Shown in pieces: positions 40,822 through 53,000 of a DNA stretch of 64,000 bases. The translations under genes were made by a program, and so were the position numbers. The stretch's first letter is position 1, and every line of letters begins with the position of its first letter. The notes under the pieces were generated by a model that saw only the letters and a list, made by a program, of their open reading frames with translations, had not been told where the DNA came from and ran no database searches. Source of the DNA: Eremophila alpestris peregrina. Lineage: Eukaryota; Chordata; Aves; Passeriformes; Alaudidae. The stretch is taken from positions 3,475,747 through 3,539,746 of the forward strand of contig WMCF01000021.1 of assembly GCA_009792885.1 (NCBI GenBank). Direction: 5' to 3'.

Positions 40822-41485
40822 CAGGATTCTAGATTGGAAGAGGTCTCTGGAGGTCTCTTAGTCTAGTCCTGATCAAAGCAGGGCTGACTTGGGAGGCAGA
40901 TTGTGCTAGGCCTTGAGCATTTCCCAGAATGGAAATTCTACAACTCTGGACAGCCTTTTCCGGGGCTTGACTGCTCTCACTGGAAACACGTTTGTTTTTT
41001 CCCCTTTTCCCCTTGTCCTTGTAGGGCTTTCCCGTTTTGCAAAATGTGCCTCTTGTCCTTTGCACACCACCAAGAAGAGCCTGGCTCTCTCTCCTAACCC
41101 CCACTTGGCAGCTGAAAACAGCAATTTTATTTCCCTCTTCTCTAGGCCAAATAAACCAGCTCCCTCAGCTGTTCCTTGTGTGCCCTCTCACCCTCCAACC
41201 ATCTTGGTGGCCTTGTGCTTGACCTGCTCTGCTGTGTCTTGTACTGAGGGCCCGAAACTGGACACACTACTCCAGATGTGATCTAGGTGCTGAATAGAGG
41301 GAAATAATTGGTTTTCTTGTCCTGCTGCTCATGCTCCTGCCAGCACAGCCTGTTATTTGCAAACTGTTGTCACTGCAAAGGTGCAGTGCTTCATCTTACT
41401 GTCCTTTGGTCCTTCTGTCCCAAGCTGTCCTTTGGTCATTCAGTCAAGAGCACTGTCCCAAATGTAGGGCTCTGCATTTTACAAG
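40822..41485 (-). mobile_element. CR1 LINE fragment, minus orientation
   Basis: Read on the plus strand this is a reverse CR1. It opens GGATTCTAGATTGGAAGAGG, followed by the usual order of CR1 phrases: CCTTGAGCATTTCCCAGAAT, then a stretch matching the tail of reverse transcriptase ORF2 (GGCCCGAAACTGGACACACT, CTCCAGATGTGATCTAGGTG), then GTAGGGCTCTGCATTTT near 41480. About 660 bases survive, well diverged and with frame breaks. It lies between HEATR3 and TENT4B. Confidence 0.88.
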
Positions 41486-44400
41486 CATAGCAGCCAGAAT
41501 CTGTTTCCTGGGAACTGTTAGAAAACCAAAGTATGTTAATTTTTGGTTTGGGTTTTTCTTTTACACTGATATTAACAAGAAACGTTTCATCTACAAATAG
41601 AAATCTGAAAGTTGCAGATAAATATACAGAAGATAGGGCATCCACTAGAAGTATGGTTTTCTTAATATAATCAGTTAGACCCTGTTCTTTTTCCTTCAAG
41701 TGAAAAACCAGACTGACATTTAGATCTTAAAGTGTTCTGGCATTAGGAATGCACAGATAATTTTTTTGCTATGCACTGATCAGCTGAATGTCTTGAAAAA
41801 ATATTTTCATAATGAGATTGGTGCATAGTACAAACCATATCACTTAAAGAAGAGTTACAATGCATCTATGGAAGACAAGGCAAGTTATGAGTGATTTAAA
41901 GAAGTGTCAAATCAGGGACTAAAACCAGATGAGATACACTGGCACAAAAGAGCTAAGCTACAAGACTGAGGCTACAAAAGTTGTTCTGATACAACTAAGG
42001 AAAATTAAGGCAGCAGCAGAAGTGATGATAATATGCAAATTGAATGTTTTGGGGGCTCTTTGAATACTGGTTTATTTAATAGGCCTTAGGATAAGCTTCA
42101 CACAAAGACAAGATCCTTTATAGCCTACAAAGGGGAAGATGGATCTTTGAGGGTGGCAGAAATTGGACTGATGTGTAGCATAAGTAAATAGATACTAAAT
42201 AGATGCAAGTGATCTTCATCAGTTAATCTAATCACTCAGATAAGACTGGTATCAGAACAGGTATCTGAATTGTGTTGCTTATTCTGGTCCCTAAGGCATC
42301 ATCTGTCTGCCTCAGTTGAAAACCACAGTCCTTGGATTGCTGCTCTACTCGTGTCTGTCTGACACTGGGCACCACAGCCTGGCTCTGAGCTGAGCTCCAA
42401 CACCAAAACAGGTGCTGAATTTACCTGGGTCTCTGCTATCAAGCAAAGAGTGTGAAGGGTCCTCTGCCCTGTTCAGGAGCAGGATTACTGGCATTTTCTG
42501 CTGCATTGGTCTCTGCAGCTTGCAAAATGTCAAATTCCCAGCTGTGGAAATAAGGAATTATCACTTGTATGGTTCTATTACTGCTCTCTATGAAAAGAAA
42601 CAAGTGGCAAGATTTAAATGTCTGTTTGTTTATACATCGTGCCTTGACCTTCAGAAGCAGAACGTGGCTGTGTACCACAGTCAAGTCAATAGCTTAACTT
42701 TTTTGGGGTTCTGGTGTGTGTTGAAGGTAATTTTTTGACAGTATGGGATTTTTTTTTTTCCCTTAGGATTATCTGCTTAGAGGAACAAGAAAAACTTCAA
42801 CCAGTACTACTTAACTTGGTTTGGCATTTGCATTTTGACAGACAAATACAAAACAAATAAGAGCACAGTAAAATTACAAAATTACAGCTGTGTTGGAGAA
42901 CGAGTGAATTTGAAATTAGTTTGTAGTTTATCTATTATAAATGAAATTTATACCTTGTGGAACATTAATATAAAACAACCAACCAAAAATGCCCATAAAC
43001 TCAAGCTCTGTTTCCTTAGTGAGGGATTTTCAATAAAAGCATTCCCGAGGACTGTATAGAAACATCTAGCCTTACATTTACTGTTGCAAATTCCAAGTCA
43101 GGCAATGGTAGTGGTAATTGAAAATAATGCAATTGTTCCTTTCTGGCACAAGTGACTTCAGCAAACAATCTATATATAGCTTGCTGTGGACAAGCTGTTA
43201 AGATATATAACCTTAAGATAATTGGAGAAATCTGAGGTTTCTGGCAGACAGCAGATTAAGGAACATGAAGTTTTTCCACCAGGGCTGACACATGGTGAGC
43301 CTTTCTGAAGATGTTTTTACTTGAGTGATGGGGGGTTTTTTGGTTTAATTTTCAAATAATTAAAAACTGTTCATTTTTGTACCTTCTGGGGAAAAAAATA
43401 AAGTCAATTCACTTAAATTTCAGTTTGTTTCTGTTTAATTTTTGTAAGTTTCTTGTCTCTGTGAGAGGCATTTTGTCAAACATACAGACATCATTCAGTG
43501 ACCACATAAAGCATAGTTTCAGGCTTGCACACACAAGCACATAGGAAGATGCTTTTTTCTTTTGAATCTGGTTGTCAGGAGCTTCTTGCATTACTGTTAC
43601 ATTATGGGTTTAAATCAAACCACTTGGGACCTGCAGTAAGATCCCACTGTAATAATGTGTATGCTGTTGGAGTGACTGTGGCTGCTGTGTGTTCCCAGCA
43701 CAGTGAGGGTGCTGATGTTGTGAGGAGCTCACATAAATCCCTGCACCATGCTGAAAGATGTGCTGGGCTTTCAGTAAAGCTTCTTCTGGTTTTGTGTTCC
43801 TGCTATGATAAAAATCCCATTGAGAACTGTTTTCTTTCTCCTCTGGCGTGTGCATTTCTTTTTTAACTTTTAAGGAATACTGCAGTAGCCTCTTCCCTCC
43901 TCTCCACCCCTTCAAATGGAAAGTGAAAAGTACTTCCAGAACTTAGTGGAAGAATGGCTGATTCAGCTAGAAAATGTATGATGTTTCCAAATAACCTTTT
44001 TAGTAAAGGTTCCCTTTTTAGTAAACAAAAGAGTTAAAATCAATTTGACCATATTAAAGTGGGTTTTGTTTTTTATGTCCCCCATACCTGCTGATCTAAA
44101 GCATTTGTGTTATTACACCACCTGTATCGTGTAGGGTTGCTGCTGAGCAATCCTGTAAATTAATAAACCTCAGTCCTAAAACAAAACTTGTTGGCCTCTA
44201 TATGCTATGAGTGTAGACTAAATCACAGATTTTTGGGGAATTAGCTTTATTACAAAAGAAAAATAAATCAGTTATTTTTCCTGTTACTGTGACCTTCTTA
44301 AGGGTAATGTGAAATCTTTTATTTGACTTCCACTTCTTTGTTGCATTTTTTTTAAAGTTTATTAGTGAAACTTTTTAATTTAAATTTTTTATGTTCAGGG

Positions 44401-45099
44401 AACATAATTTAGGCTCTTTTTGCTACCTTTTCCAGCTACACCTACAATTCTCAGAATAACTGAAGGATGTGGGGTTTGGAAAATAGGTTATTCATAGTGG
44501 TTATTTCAAGATGTGTTCAATTCTCCCCAGTTTCCATTTGGCTTTCAGTAGTAGTTTTAGGTACAGGTCCTAATTTTCAAAGCAATTAAATTTGTCAACT
44601 GAACCCCCAAATTTCACCCTCTTGCTGTGGTTCATTTTCTCTTGGGCAATGCAGATCAGACAATGCTGTGACACAACAGAGGAGTGCTGAGGACAGTATG
44701 TTCTGCTCTGGGATGGTGGAGAGAAGTCAGGACTTCAGTCTTTGGTTGTCACCAGGAAATGGTGCTAAGTCTTCTTTGCAAACTGTTCACAGAATGCTTG
44801 AAATCGGAATGTGACTTTTTAATTCTAAACCCTCCACCTCCAGCTTCCTAAAGAGAAATCATCTCCCATGCAATTCTGAAAGTGGGGGAAGCACCAGGCC
44901 CTTCATGCAAAATGCTGGAAACTTTGTAGCTGATATTAAAGATGTTTTAAGGCTGTAGTATGAAAACACTAAAAATAAAACCGAGTCTGACAAGAACTGG
45001 TACTACTCACTGTTGCTGTTTGGGGGATTGTGTATGCGATGTATTTTTCCATCTACAAAAAGGGCAGCACCCAGGCTGCCTTTGCCCCTCCTTAGGTGC
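41486..45099. other. Intergenic DNA between HEATR3 and TENT4B
   Basis: AT-rich with scattered AATAAA strings (43032, 43397, 44162) that cannot be assigned to a transcript. Open frames up to 113 codons (43525-43866, 42412-42738) have no recognisable product. Confidence 0.55.
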
Positions 45100-45628
45100 G
45101 GCATGAAAGGCAGGAAGACCCTGAACTACCCCTGCGCGTCCTCACCAGAGTTTTAGGGTGGGGGTGGGCGCAGCGGCAGCTGTCGGTGTGCGGACAGGGC
45201 CCGGCTGTGCCCGCACCTCTCCCCGTGCCCGAGCCGCGGCCCGGCGCGCTGCCAGCGGCGGGGCCGGAGCCGGAGCCGCTCGGGCGCCCTCGGGGCCGGA
45301 GCGAGCGCTCGGCTGTCGGAGCGCGGCTGTTGCCCCGAGGGGCGCGGGGCCGCTGCGCGCCGGCGGCGGCTGTGCCGGGCCGGGAGCCGCCGGTGCCGGG
45401 GCCCCGCTCCGCGGCCCGGGGGCAGCGCGGGGGTGCCGGGGAGCGGCCGGGGCGCCGCCGCCCCCCGAGCTGCGCGCGGCCCGCGTGCCGGCGGCTCTCC
45501 CGGCCCGGCCCCGCCTCGCCGCGCTCGCCAGGAGGGGCGGGGGCTGTGGAGCGACGGCGGCAGCAGCGAGCAGGCAGGCGCGGAGCTGCCCTTCCATAGG
45601 AGCCGCCATTAGCGCTGGGACCCGCTGA

Positions 45629-46240
<612 letters not shown>

Positions 46241-46811
46241 TGAGCGTCCGCGGGGCAAGCGAGGGGGGCGACGGGCCCGGCCGCGCTCGGCCTCCCGGAG
46301 AAGGAGGAGGAGGAGGCGGGGGCCGAGGTCCTTCCCCGCCCCGGGGCCGCACGCCGGGGCCGGGCAGCGGCCGCCGAGGGGCCGCTGGGCCGCGGCACCT
46401 GGGGCGCGGCGCGGGCCCGGCGGGTGGCGCAGGGAGCCGGGCCGGGGCCGCGGCGTTGGGCAGGGGCGGCGGGCGGTGGGTGCCCGGCCGCGGTGACAGC
46501 TACGCCCCGCCGGTGCTCGGGCGGCCTTGTGCGGGGCAGCCCCTGTGCCGAGCGTCCCGCCCGTCGGGGCGGCGGCTCCGCGGGGCCACACGCGTGCGGC
46601 GGCGGTGCCCGTGTGCATGCTGATGGGGCGGGCACGCCTATCCGCAGGGACCGGAGCCCCGCCGGGCCCCGCTGTCACCGCCCGTGCACGTGTTACACGC
46701 TGCCGGCCGGCGCCGCCGGGCTCCTCGGACACGGCGTTCCGCTGTCAGCGCCGCTTCGCGCTCTTGTCGCTGCTCCAGCGCCGGGTGCTGCTCACGCACG
46801 TGCGGCGGGAC

Positions 46812-47050
46812 CGGAGCAGGGACAGGGGGCAGGGACAGGGCCGGGGCAGGCAGGCACCGGGGCAGGGACAGGCACAGGGCCGGGGCAGGCACCGGGGCAG
46901 GGACAGGCACCGGGGCAGGGACAGGCACAGGGGCAGGGACAGGCACCGGGGCAGGCATAGGGACAGGCAGGCACAGGGGCTGGGGCAGGTATCGGGACAG
47001 GCAGGCACAGGGGCTGGAGCAGGCACTGGGGCAGGGACAGGCGCAGGGCC
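46812..47050. repeat. GC-rich minisatellite in TENT4B intron 1
   Basis: About 240 bases built from alternating GGGGCAGG, GACAGGCA and CACCGG/CACAGG modules with a basic period near 12 bases and higher-order blocks of about 24. G-runs of three or four recur on the plus strand. It starts about 570 bases after exon 1. Repetitive open frames on both strands are artefacts of the array. Confidence 0.92.
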
Positions 47051-50038
47051 GGCACGCCTGCCCTCCGCAGCGCTGTCAAGCTCACCTCGAACGCTTTGTG
47101 CTGCTTGTGGAACAAATGCGTGGTAGCGACTAGAACTTAAAAAAACAATAGTCATCTGCTGGTGTCAAAAGAAAGCGCACAGACTAGGTAATTTCCTGGG
47201 GAGCGTGTTTTCTGAGACTTGACAGAGAAGGTACGCATGCAGGCAGGCACCTGCTCTCAGAAATAAACTTCCATGTGTGTATAATGTGCAGTGGGTTTTA
47301 GTGTGGGGCTATTAATAGTGGTCATAGATCTCTGACTATGGGATGCATATGCTGATCTGAATATTTTGTCATTAGTGTTTTTGTGTTAGCTTAGGTCTCA
47401 TCAGTTGGCATTGCACAAGCCCACGGAGATGGAGGGCAGACTGTTTACCTGAAAACTGGTTTGAGCTCTCCCCTTTTTTTGAACACAGTGACGGCTTTTG
47501 ATATGGGTGATGCCCTAGATAAAAGCCATTTGGTAACTTCTGTGGATTTTTTTTTTTTTTTTGTAAAGTTCACGCTTTTCAAAACATAACCTTTGCCTTG
47601 AACCCTCCAGGCTCTGGATGACGGAGGTGTATGGTAATAGGCGAAGGCCTGGCAGAGCTCATTTTAGAAATCAGTAATGATTTAGTTGCATGAGCTTTTG
47701 TGTGCTCAGCTTGTACCTAAGGGTCCTTCAGCCCTCTCACACAGGAAAGCCACGACCTCTTTGCCTTCCGAAATTGCTCTTCTGTACGATTTGTCAAAAT
47801 GACTATTCCAGTTTGCTGGTCATTTTGGAAGACAAGTTCTTACCACCTGGTTCCCTCTTTCCTTGCCAGCTCCTATGTTACCTTTACTGCTGGGGTTATA
47901 ATAATTCATTAAATGACATGGCAGAAGTATGCTATTTTAAGTGTTTTAGTCACAGTATCTCGGAACTTTCTGCAACTTTCTTCACACAACTTAATGTGTG
48001 TAGAGCATACTAAGCACAGAAATTTTCTAAGTTTGTTTTTGGACTCTGGTTGTACTCTGCCTTTTAACTTACGTGCTTGGAGGTTGAGGAACATTTTTAG
48101 AAGTGCTTTGCTCTCTCTCGGTCTTCTAAATTCGTACATTTCTATATTGAAGATATAGGAGGGAAAAGGGTACGTTTCTACAAGAGAGTAATAGTAATAA
48201 TAATGGGGTGAAAAAAGAGTGAGCTTTAGCAAGGGATTAAGAACAATAATAACAACAATTTTGCCAAAGTATTCAAAGTGTTGCTGTGGTTAAATTTTGG
48301 TGGAATCAGTTTCAAACTCCAAGTGGTAGGCCCTCGTGGAGTTTTTTTTAACAGTATCAAGACATACTCAGGTATCTTAGTCTGCATGTGTATTGACTGT
48401 CTAGTTTGTGGCATATATTTACATGATGCTGAGCTTCTGTTTTAGCTGTTTCCTTTATTCAAAGCAGAGCAAGGTAGAGTGTCAAATACACCCCTACATT
48501 GCTTTTCCTAAATCACGGAAGTTTCCTTTCTAAAAAGCTATAAAGAGTTTTAGAGGCTGTTAACTAACAATCTGAAATGAAAAATTGTGGAAATAATTTC
48601 TAAAAGGAGCTGAAGCTTCCTAGGAAAGCCTAGATGGTGCCTGTGTCCTGTGAAGGTTGCAGTATGACTGACTGGCTGCTGGCAAGGTTGGGTGAAGCCT
48701 CCTGTGCCTGTGCTGTGACCTGAGGTGCTGCCTTCTTTCCCTGAAAGCTTCTCTTTAACAACTGTCTGTTCTAAGGTGTCTGTCTGCACCTTGGGACACT
48801 GGGCAGAAAGGATTGATAGAGGGGTTTGTAAAATAGCAAGCGAGTTTGTTGCTAAAGTAAATATTTTAAATTTTTTGTTTCCATTGTGAATTTCCAAAAT
48901 TGTGTTCAGTAGTTCTAGCAGCTACTGGGGAAAAAAAGATACCAGCATTGCTGTTCTGTCATTACTTGTGAGTTAACAGGTATCTTTTTCTTCCAGATTT
49001 TTACTGTGCAAATTGTGAAAAAGCAGTAAAGGCTCTCAGTGCTTTTCCCCATGTACCATCCTGTAATTTTGGTAAATCAATCACTTTAAACTTTGACTCT
49101 TTAGAATACAACAGAGTTGTGGAATGGTCCCACTTTCAGAAAGATGAGAGCAGATTTGCTGGCAAACACAGTTGAAAGCTGACATGTGGCATTCATATTT
49201 CCAGTGCAAGGATGTCACTTGTGTGGATGGCTGTGCAAAACCTGCTCTGAATATGCAATTCTATTGATCAGCTGTCTGGAAAACCAGTCCAATAATTTTT
49301 AGCAAGTTGAACAGATTATGTAAACACATAACAGAGTGTAACTTGCTGTCTAAAGATTTAGGCAAGCTAAACATGTTGAAATAGAGATTTTGGTTAAAAG
49401 TTAAGTAGCTGTTCAGTCAAATCTTGATTTTTTTTCTGCTAAGTTTTTTTTAAAATTATTGTTAAGCAATATGCTCTCTTAGTTAATACTACATGCACAT
49501 ATAAAGAGATAATAAAATAATTAAAAATAACCCACAATAGTATTGGGTTTGGTTTTACAAAGTATGCACAATATTTCCTAACATTTACCTGTGTGAAATA
49601 GTTAATGGTGCTGTTGTGTACATTGTATTCTGGCCTATCTTTAATATTTTTCCTTAGTCTAAGTTCTCAGACTTGCAGTTCTATTAATAATGCAGCTGTT
49701 TGCATGACAGGTAGTTTATTTTTTGTGGCACTCCTAATGCGGTGGCTTGTGAAATATCACTGTAAATCAGTTGTGGAGTGCTGCCTGCAAGTTGCTTTTC
49801 ACCAGTCAGAGTCAGCTTCCATCTCTTCTATCCTCTGGGGACTGTCATCAGACAGCAGTTCTGAAAAGAACAGATATTGCAGAATATGAATGAAAAGTTT
49901 CACAGCATGGGAATGATGTTACTGCTAATTTAATACATACCTTTAAAGAGTTAACTTGGGTTTGCCTTGGCAGGGTAGTTAGTAGCAAAACTGCAGGATG
50001 TAGGAGGATGTGTGGGTTGGGGGTTTTGGACAGGATTC

Positions 50039-50067
50039 TGTGTGTGTGTGTGTGTGTTTGTGTGTGT
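50039..50067. repeat. (TG)n microsatellite
   Basis: About fourteen TG units with one TT interruption, within TENT4B intron 1. Confidence 0.92.
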
Positions 50068-53000
50068 CCCAAGGGCAGCAGTAAATAGAGTTAGTAGTGT
50101 CACAATTAGAAAAGAAGAAAAAATGTTTGGGATACTGAAATGGCTGTTTTACAGCTTTCACCATGTTTAGATTGAGCCTGGCTAAAATGTGACGAAAGAA
50201 TTGCTGAAACGAGAAGCCTTAAGTGCAACAAAACCCAAAAATAAAGACTTGCACTTCAGTTTGGCCTATTTATTGTAGATTTCTGTGATTCTTGTGCCAA
50301 AGGAAAGAGCCCGGTGCTGCACAGTTCCCAGGAAGGAGATGTGGATTTGGGGCTCTGTAGGGAGCTGTTCCCACAGTAATCTGCAGCTGAAGGCAAGAAC
50401 CCAGTTAATGTGTGAGTTTAAGGAGGTAAATTTGTGGTGTGTACTGCTGAGAAGAAAGGTGGGTTGGATAGAAGACTGCATTTTGAAATACTGAATGCCC
50501 ATTTTGAAGTGCTGATGGAAACTGTGCCTTGAAAGGGAGAGAATCCTGTGACCCCCACGGGAGGGGTTTGCACACAGACATGCACACACTCCTGTGCTGC
50601 TGAGCTGCTTGGCACAGGCTTGAGCAGACTTCTGCTTATTTAATACAGGGGTTCCCAGCATGTTGCCCAGGATTACAGAGGGTACTATGAAATACAACCA
50701 TAACTACTTTAGGGAAGAAAATAGCTTAAAGCCATAAGTCATTGCTACAGAAATTCCATTATGAGTTTTTCATGTGAAGTTTGTCAGCTTCTCAGGTGTT
50801 TTAAGTCTCATTTTTGAAAGAAGCAAAGTGCATTAAGGCAGACACAAACCCATTGTCCCAGGTGTGAGCTGACCAGAGGACATGGAGCCACGTTAAGGGG
50901 GCTGTCTGCCTGTGATAAGTTACCCTGCATGTCCCTGGCTCTGTTTGCTCAGACTCTTGCATGGCATCAGCCATGGGAGCATGATTTCCATGTGGGCTGG
51001 AGCAAAAACAGAAAGAGCTGAGTATAGTGTGAGCAGAGCAAATCTGTGAACCTCCAGCAAAATATAAAACCATCTGGAATGCCTGACTTAGGGAAATCTG
51101 ATAAAATCCTAATTATTTGTGTTGGTTTTCATCACAGACTCTTAAGTGCTTAAATCAAATGCAGGGTTGTTGCCTGATTTACTGTTACATTACTTGACAC
51201 AAAAGCTCAGTGTAGGTGAGAGAAACACCTTTGTGCACAGCCTTCTGACTTCTGGTGAAAGAACAAGGTGTGTGCATGACGTGTTCATGCATCCTCTGTC
51301 AGAATAGTTGTGTGTGTTTTGGATTGGATGAACTCAGGCTGCAGGTGAATTCACTGTGTACATCACATGTAAAAAGGAGTTATTTGGAGGAATCCATGGA
51401 CACAAATCTGCCTGCTTCCTGCAGAATCCTGCTGGATGGAGCAGTAGTGTGTGCCGGCTGGGAGTGGAAGTGCAGGGATGTGACTGGAGTGCAGATCCCT
51501 CCTTGTACCCAGCTGCTGAGATCCACTGTCACTCCCTGTCTCGTCCTGAGTCATGCCACAGCACCATTGGCAGTACCCTTGTGACAGCTTGTGCAGCTCT
51601 CAGAGGCACTCAGCTGGGTTTTATGGAAGTGAAACCGGATATTTCCCCACAGCCTCCTGTAGTAAGAAATGACTTCTTTTGGAAGGCCTGGGAGAGAGAA
51701 ACAGGTTTATTAGGGATGAAGATGCAGACTTAAAGGCAGTTTGATGAAACCTTTTGAGAAATATATGGTGAATATTGTATAACAGTATCATTTGAGGTTG
51801 CAGGATTTTGGAATAGGGCCAACATTTTGGCATGTTTTGTTTAAACATTTTAAGGAGGACTTCAGAGGAGCTGATTTCTGCATGGGCAAGGAAACAGCAT
51901 GTGGATGTATTCTTGTGAACTATTCTGTTTTCTCCAATTCATATCTTCTGTTTGGGACTTGAATACCTATTTACCTTGGAGTGGCTATATAAGGAACAGA
52001 AGTTTGGCAGACTTTTTTTGGTAGATGGAGATGTCTATATTAAGTAATAGGAAGAGTGTGTCATTCCCTCTTGTGTGCTTGCTGATTCCCAAGAGCTGCT
52101 GTGTGTTTTATACAGCACTGTGCATTGAAGAAGGAGGATCTGTTCACCCTGAATCTTCATTAGTATTATATTAAACTGTGCTGAGATTGTAGCTCTTATT
52201 TTTTAATTGGCAAATTAAAAAGGTCAGTTTTAGGAGGCCTGGTAGCATATTGTCAGTCCTAGGAAACACAGATAGATGGAGACCTGTATCATGAGAGCAC
52301 ATTATTACTTTTTTTCTTCCCTTCAATTTTTTTTTCTTTGCTATCTCCATATTATACTTTGTTCCTGGGCCTTCTAATTTATTTAAAATTAGAGTGTAAA
52401 ATCTGTTTTTCACCTTGGGAATTCAGTTTGGAAAATTTAAATATGATTTTCAGAAGTTCTATGCATAACTTTACTATTAAAACGATAGAATAGGCAATAA
52501 TAGGAATACTTAATATTTCTTTTTTATTGATCTCATCATGCAGGGGTTCTGAACATATTTTTCAATATGGTGTGCGTGCTCCCAAAATCATGGATGTGCC
52601 AAAATGTCAGAGATGACTGTTGCTTCAGAGCTTTATGTTGTGTGTGATGTAAAGCAGTGGTTCCTGTGCTCTCCTTGCTGGATGTTGGGACTGGCAGCAG
52701 GAGCAGAATGTGACCTAGAGCCAGCTTAGGTGTTGGGTTGAGGGAGGGACTTGTGCTGGTAGTGATAACCAGCAGCAACATAACCAGTGAAAATCTTGCA
52801 TAATACATGTTATAAGCAAATAAATGCTGTTGCTGTTCTTAGTGGGCAGTTAGAATTTTATCATTTGAACGTGCTGGGAATTCTTAAATTATGAGTGTTT
52901 GTCTTTTTGAATTTATTTTTGGATGAACTGCCAAAGAGTGCTCAAAATGTCATGAGTATTTGAGTATTACTTTCTGTGTCTTTGCCTAGAAATGGGGGCT

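Noticed and set aside
46424..47155. Repetitive Gly/Thr/Gln and Pro/Val/Ala proteins
   Set aside because: They are six-frame readings of the minisatellite at 46812-47050, not genes. The array is also not a CRISPR: its units are about 12-24 bases, with no spacers and in a vertebrate genome.
48960..49075. TTCCAG followed by an open stretch, considered as TENT4B exon 2
   Set aside because: The translation does not give LHEEISDFYEYMSP or any part of the nucleotidyltransferase domain, and no donor in phase follows.
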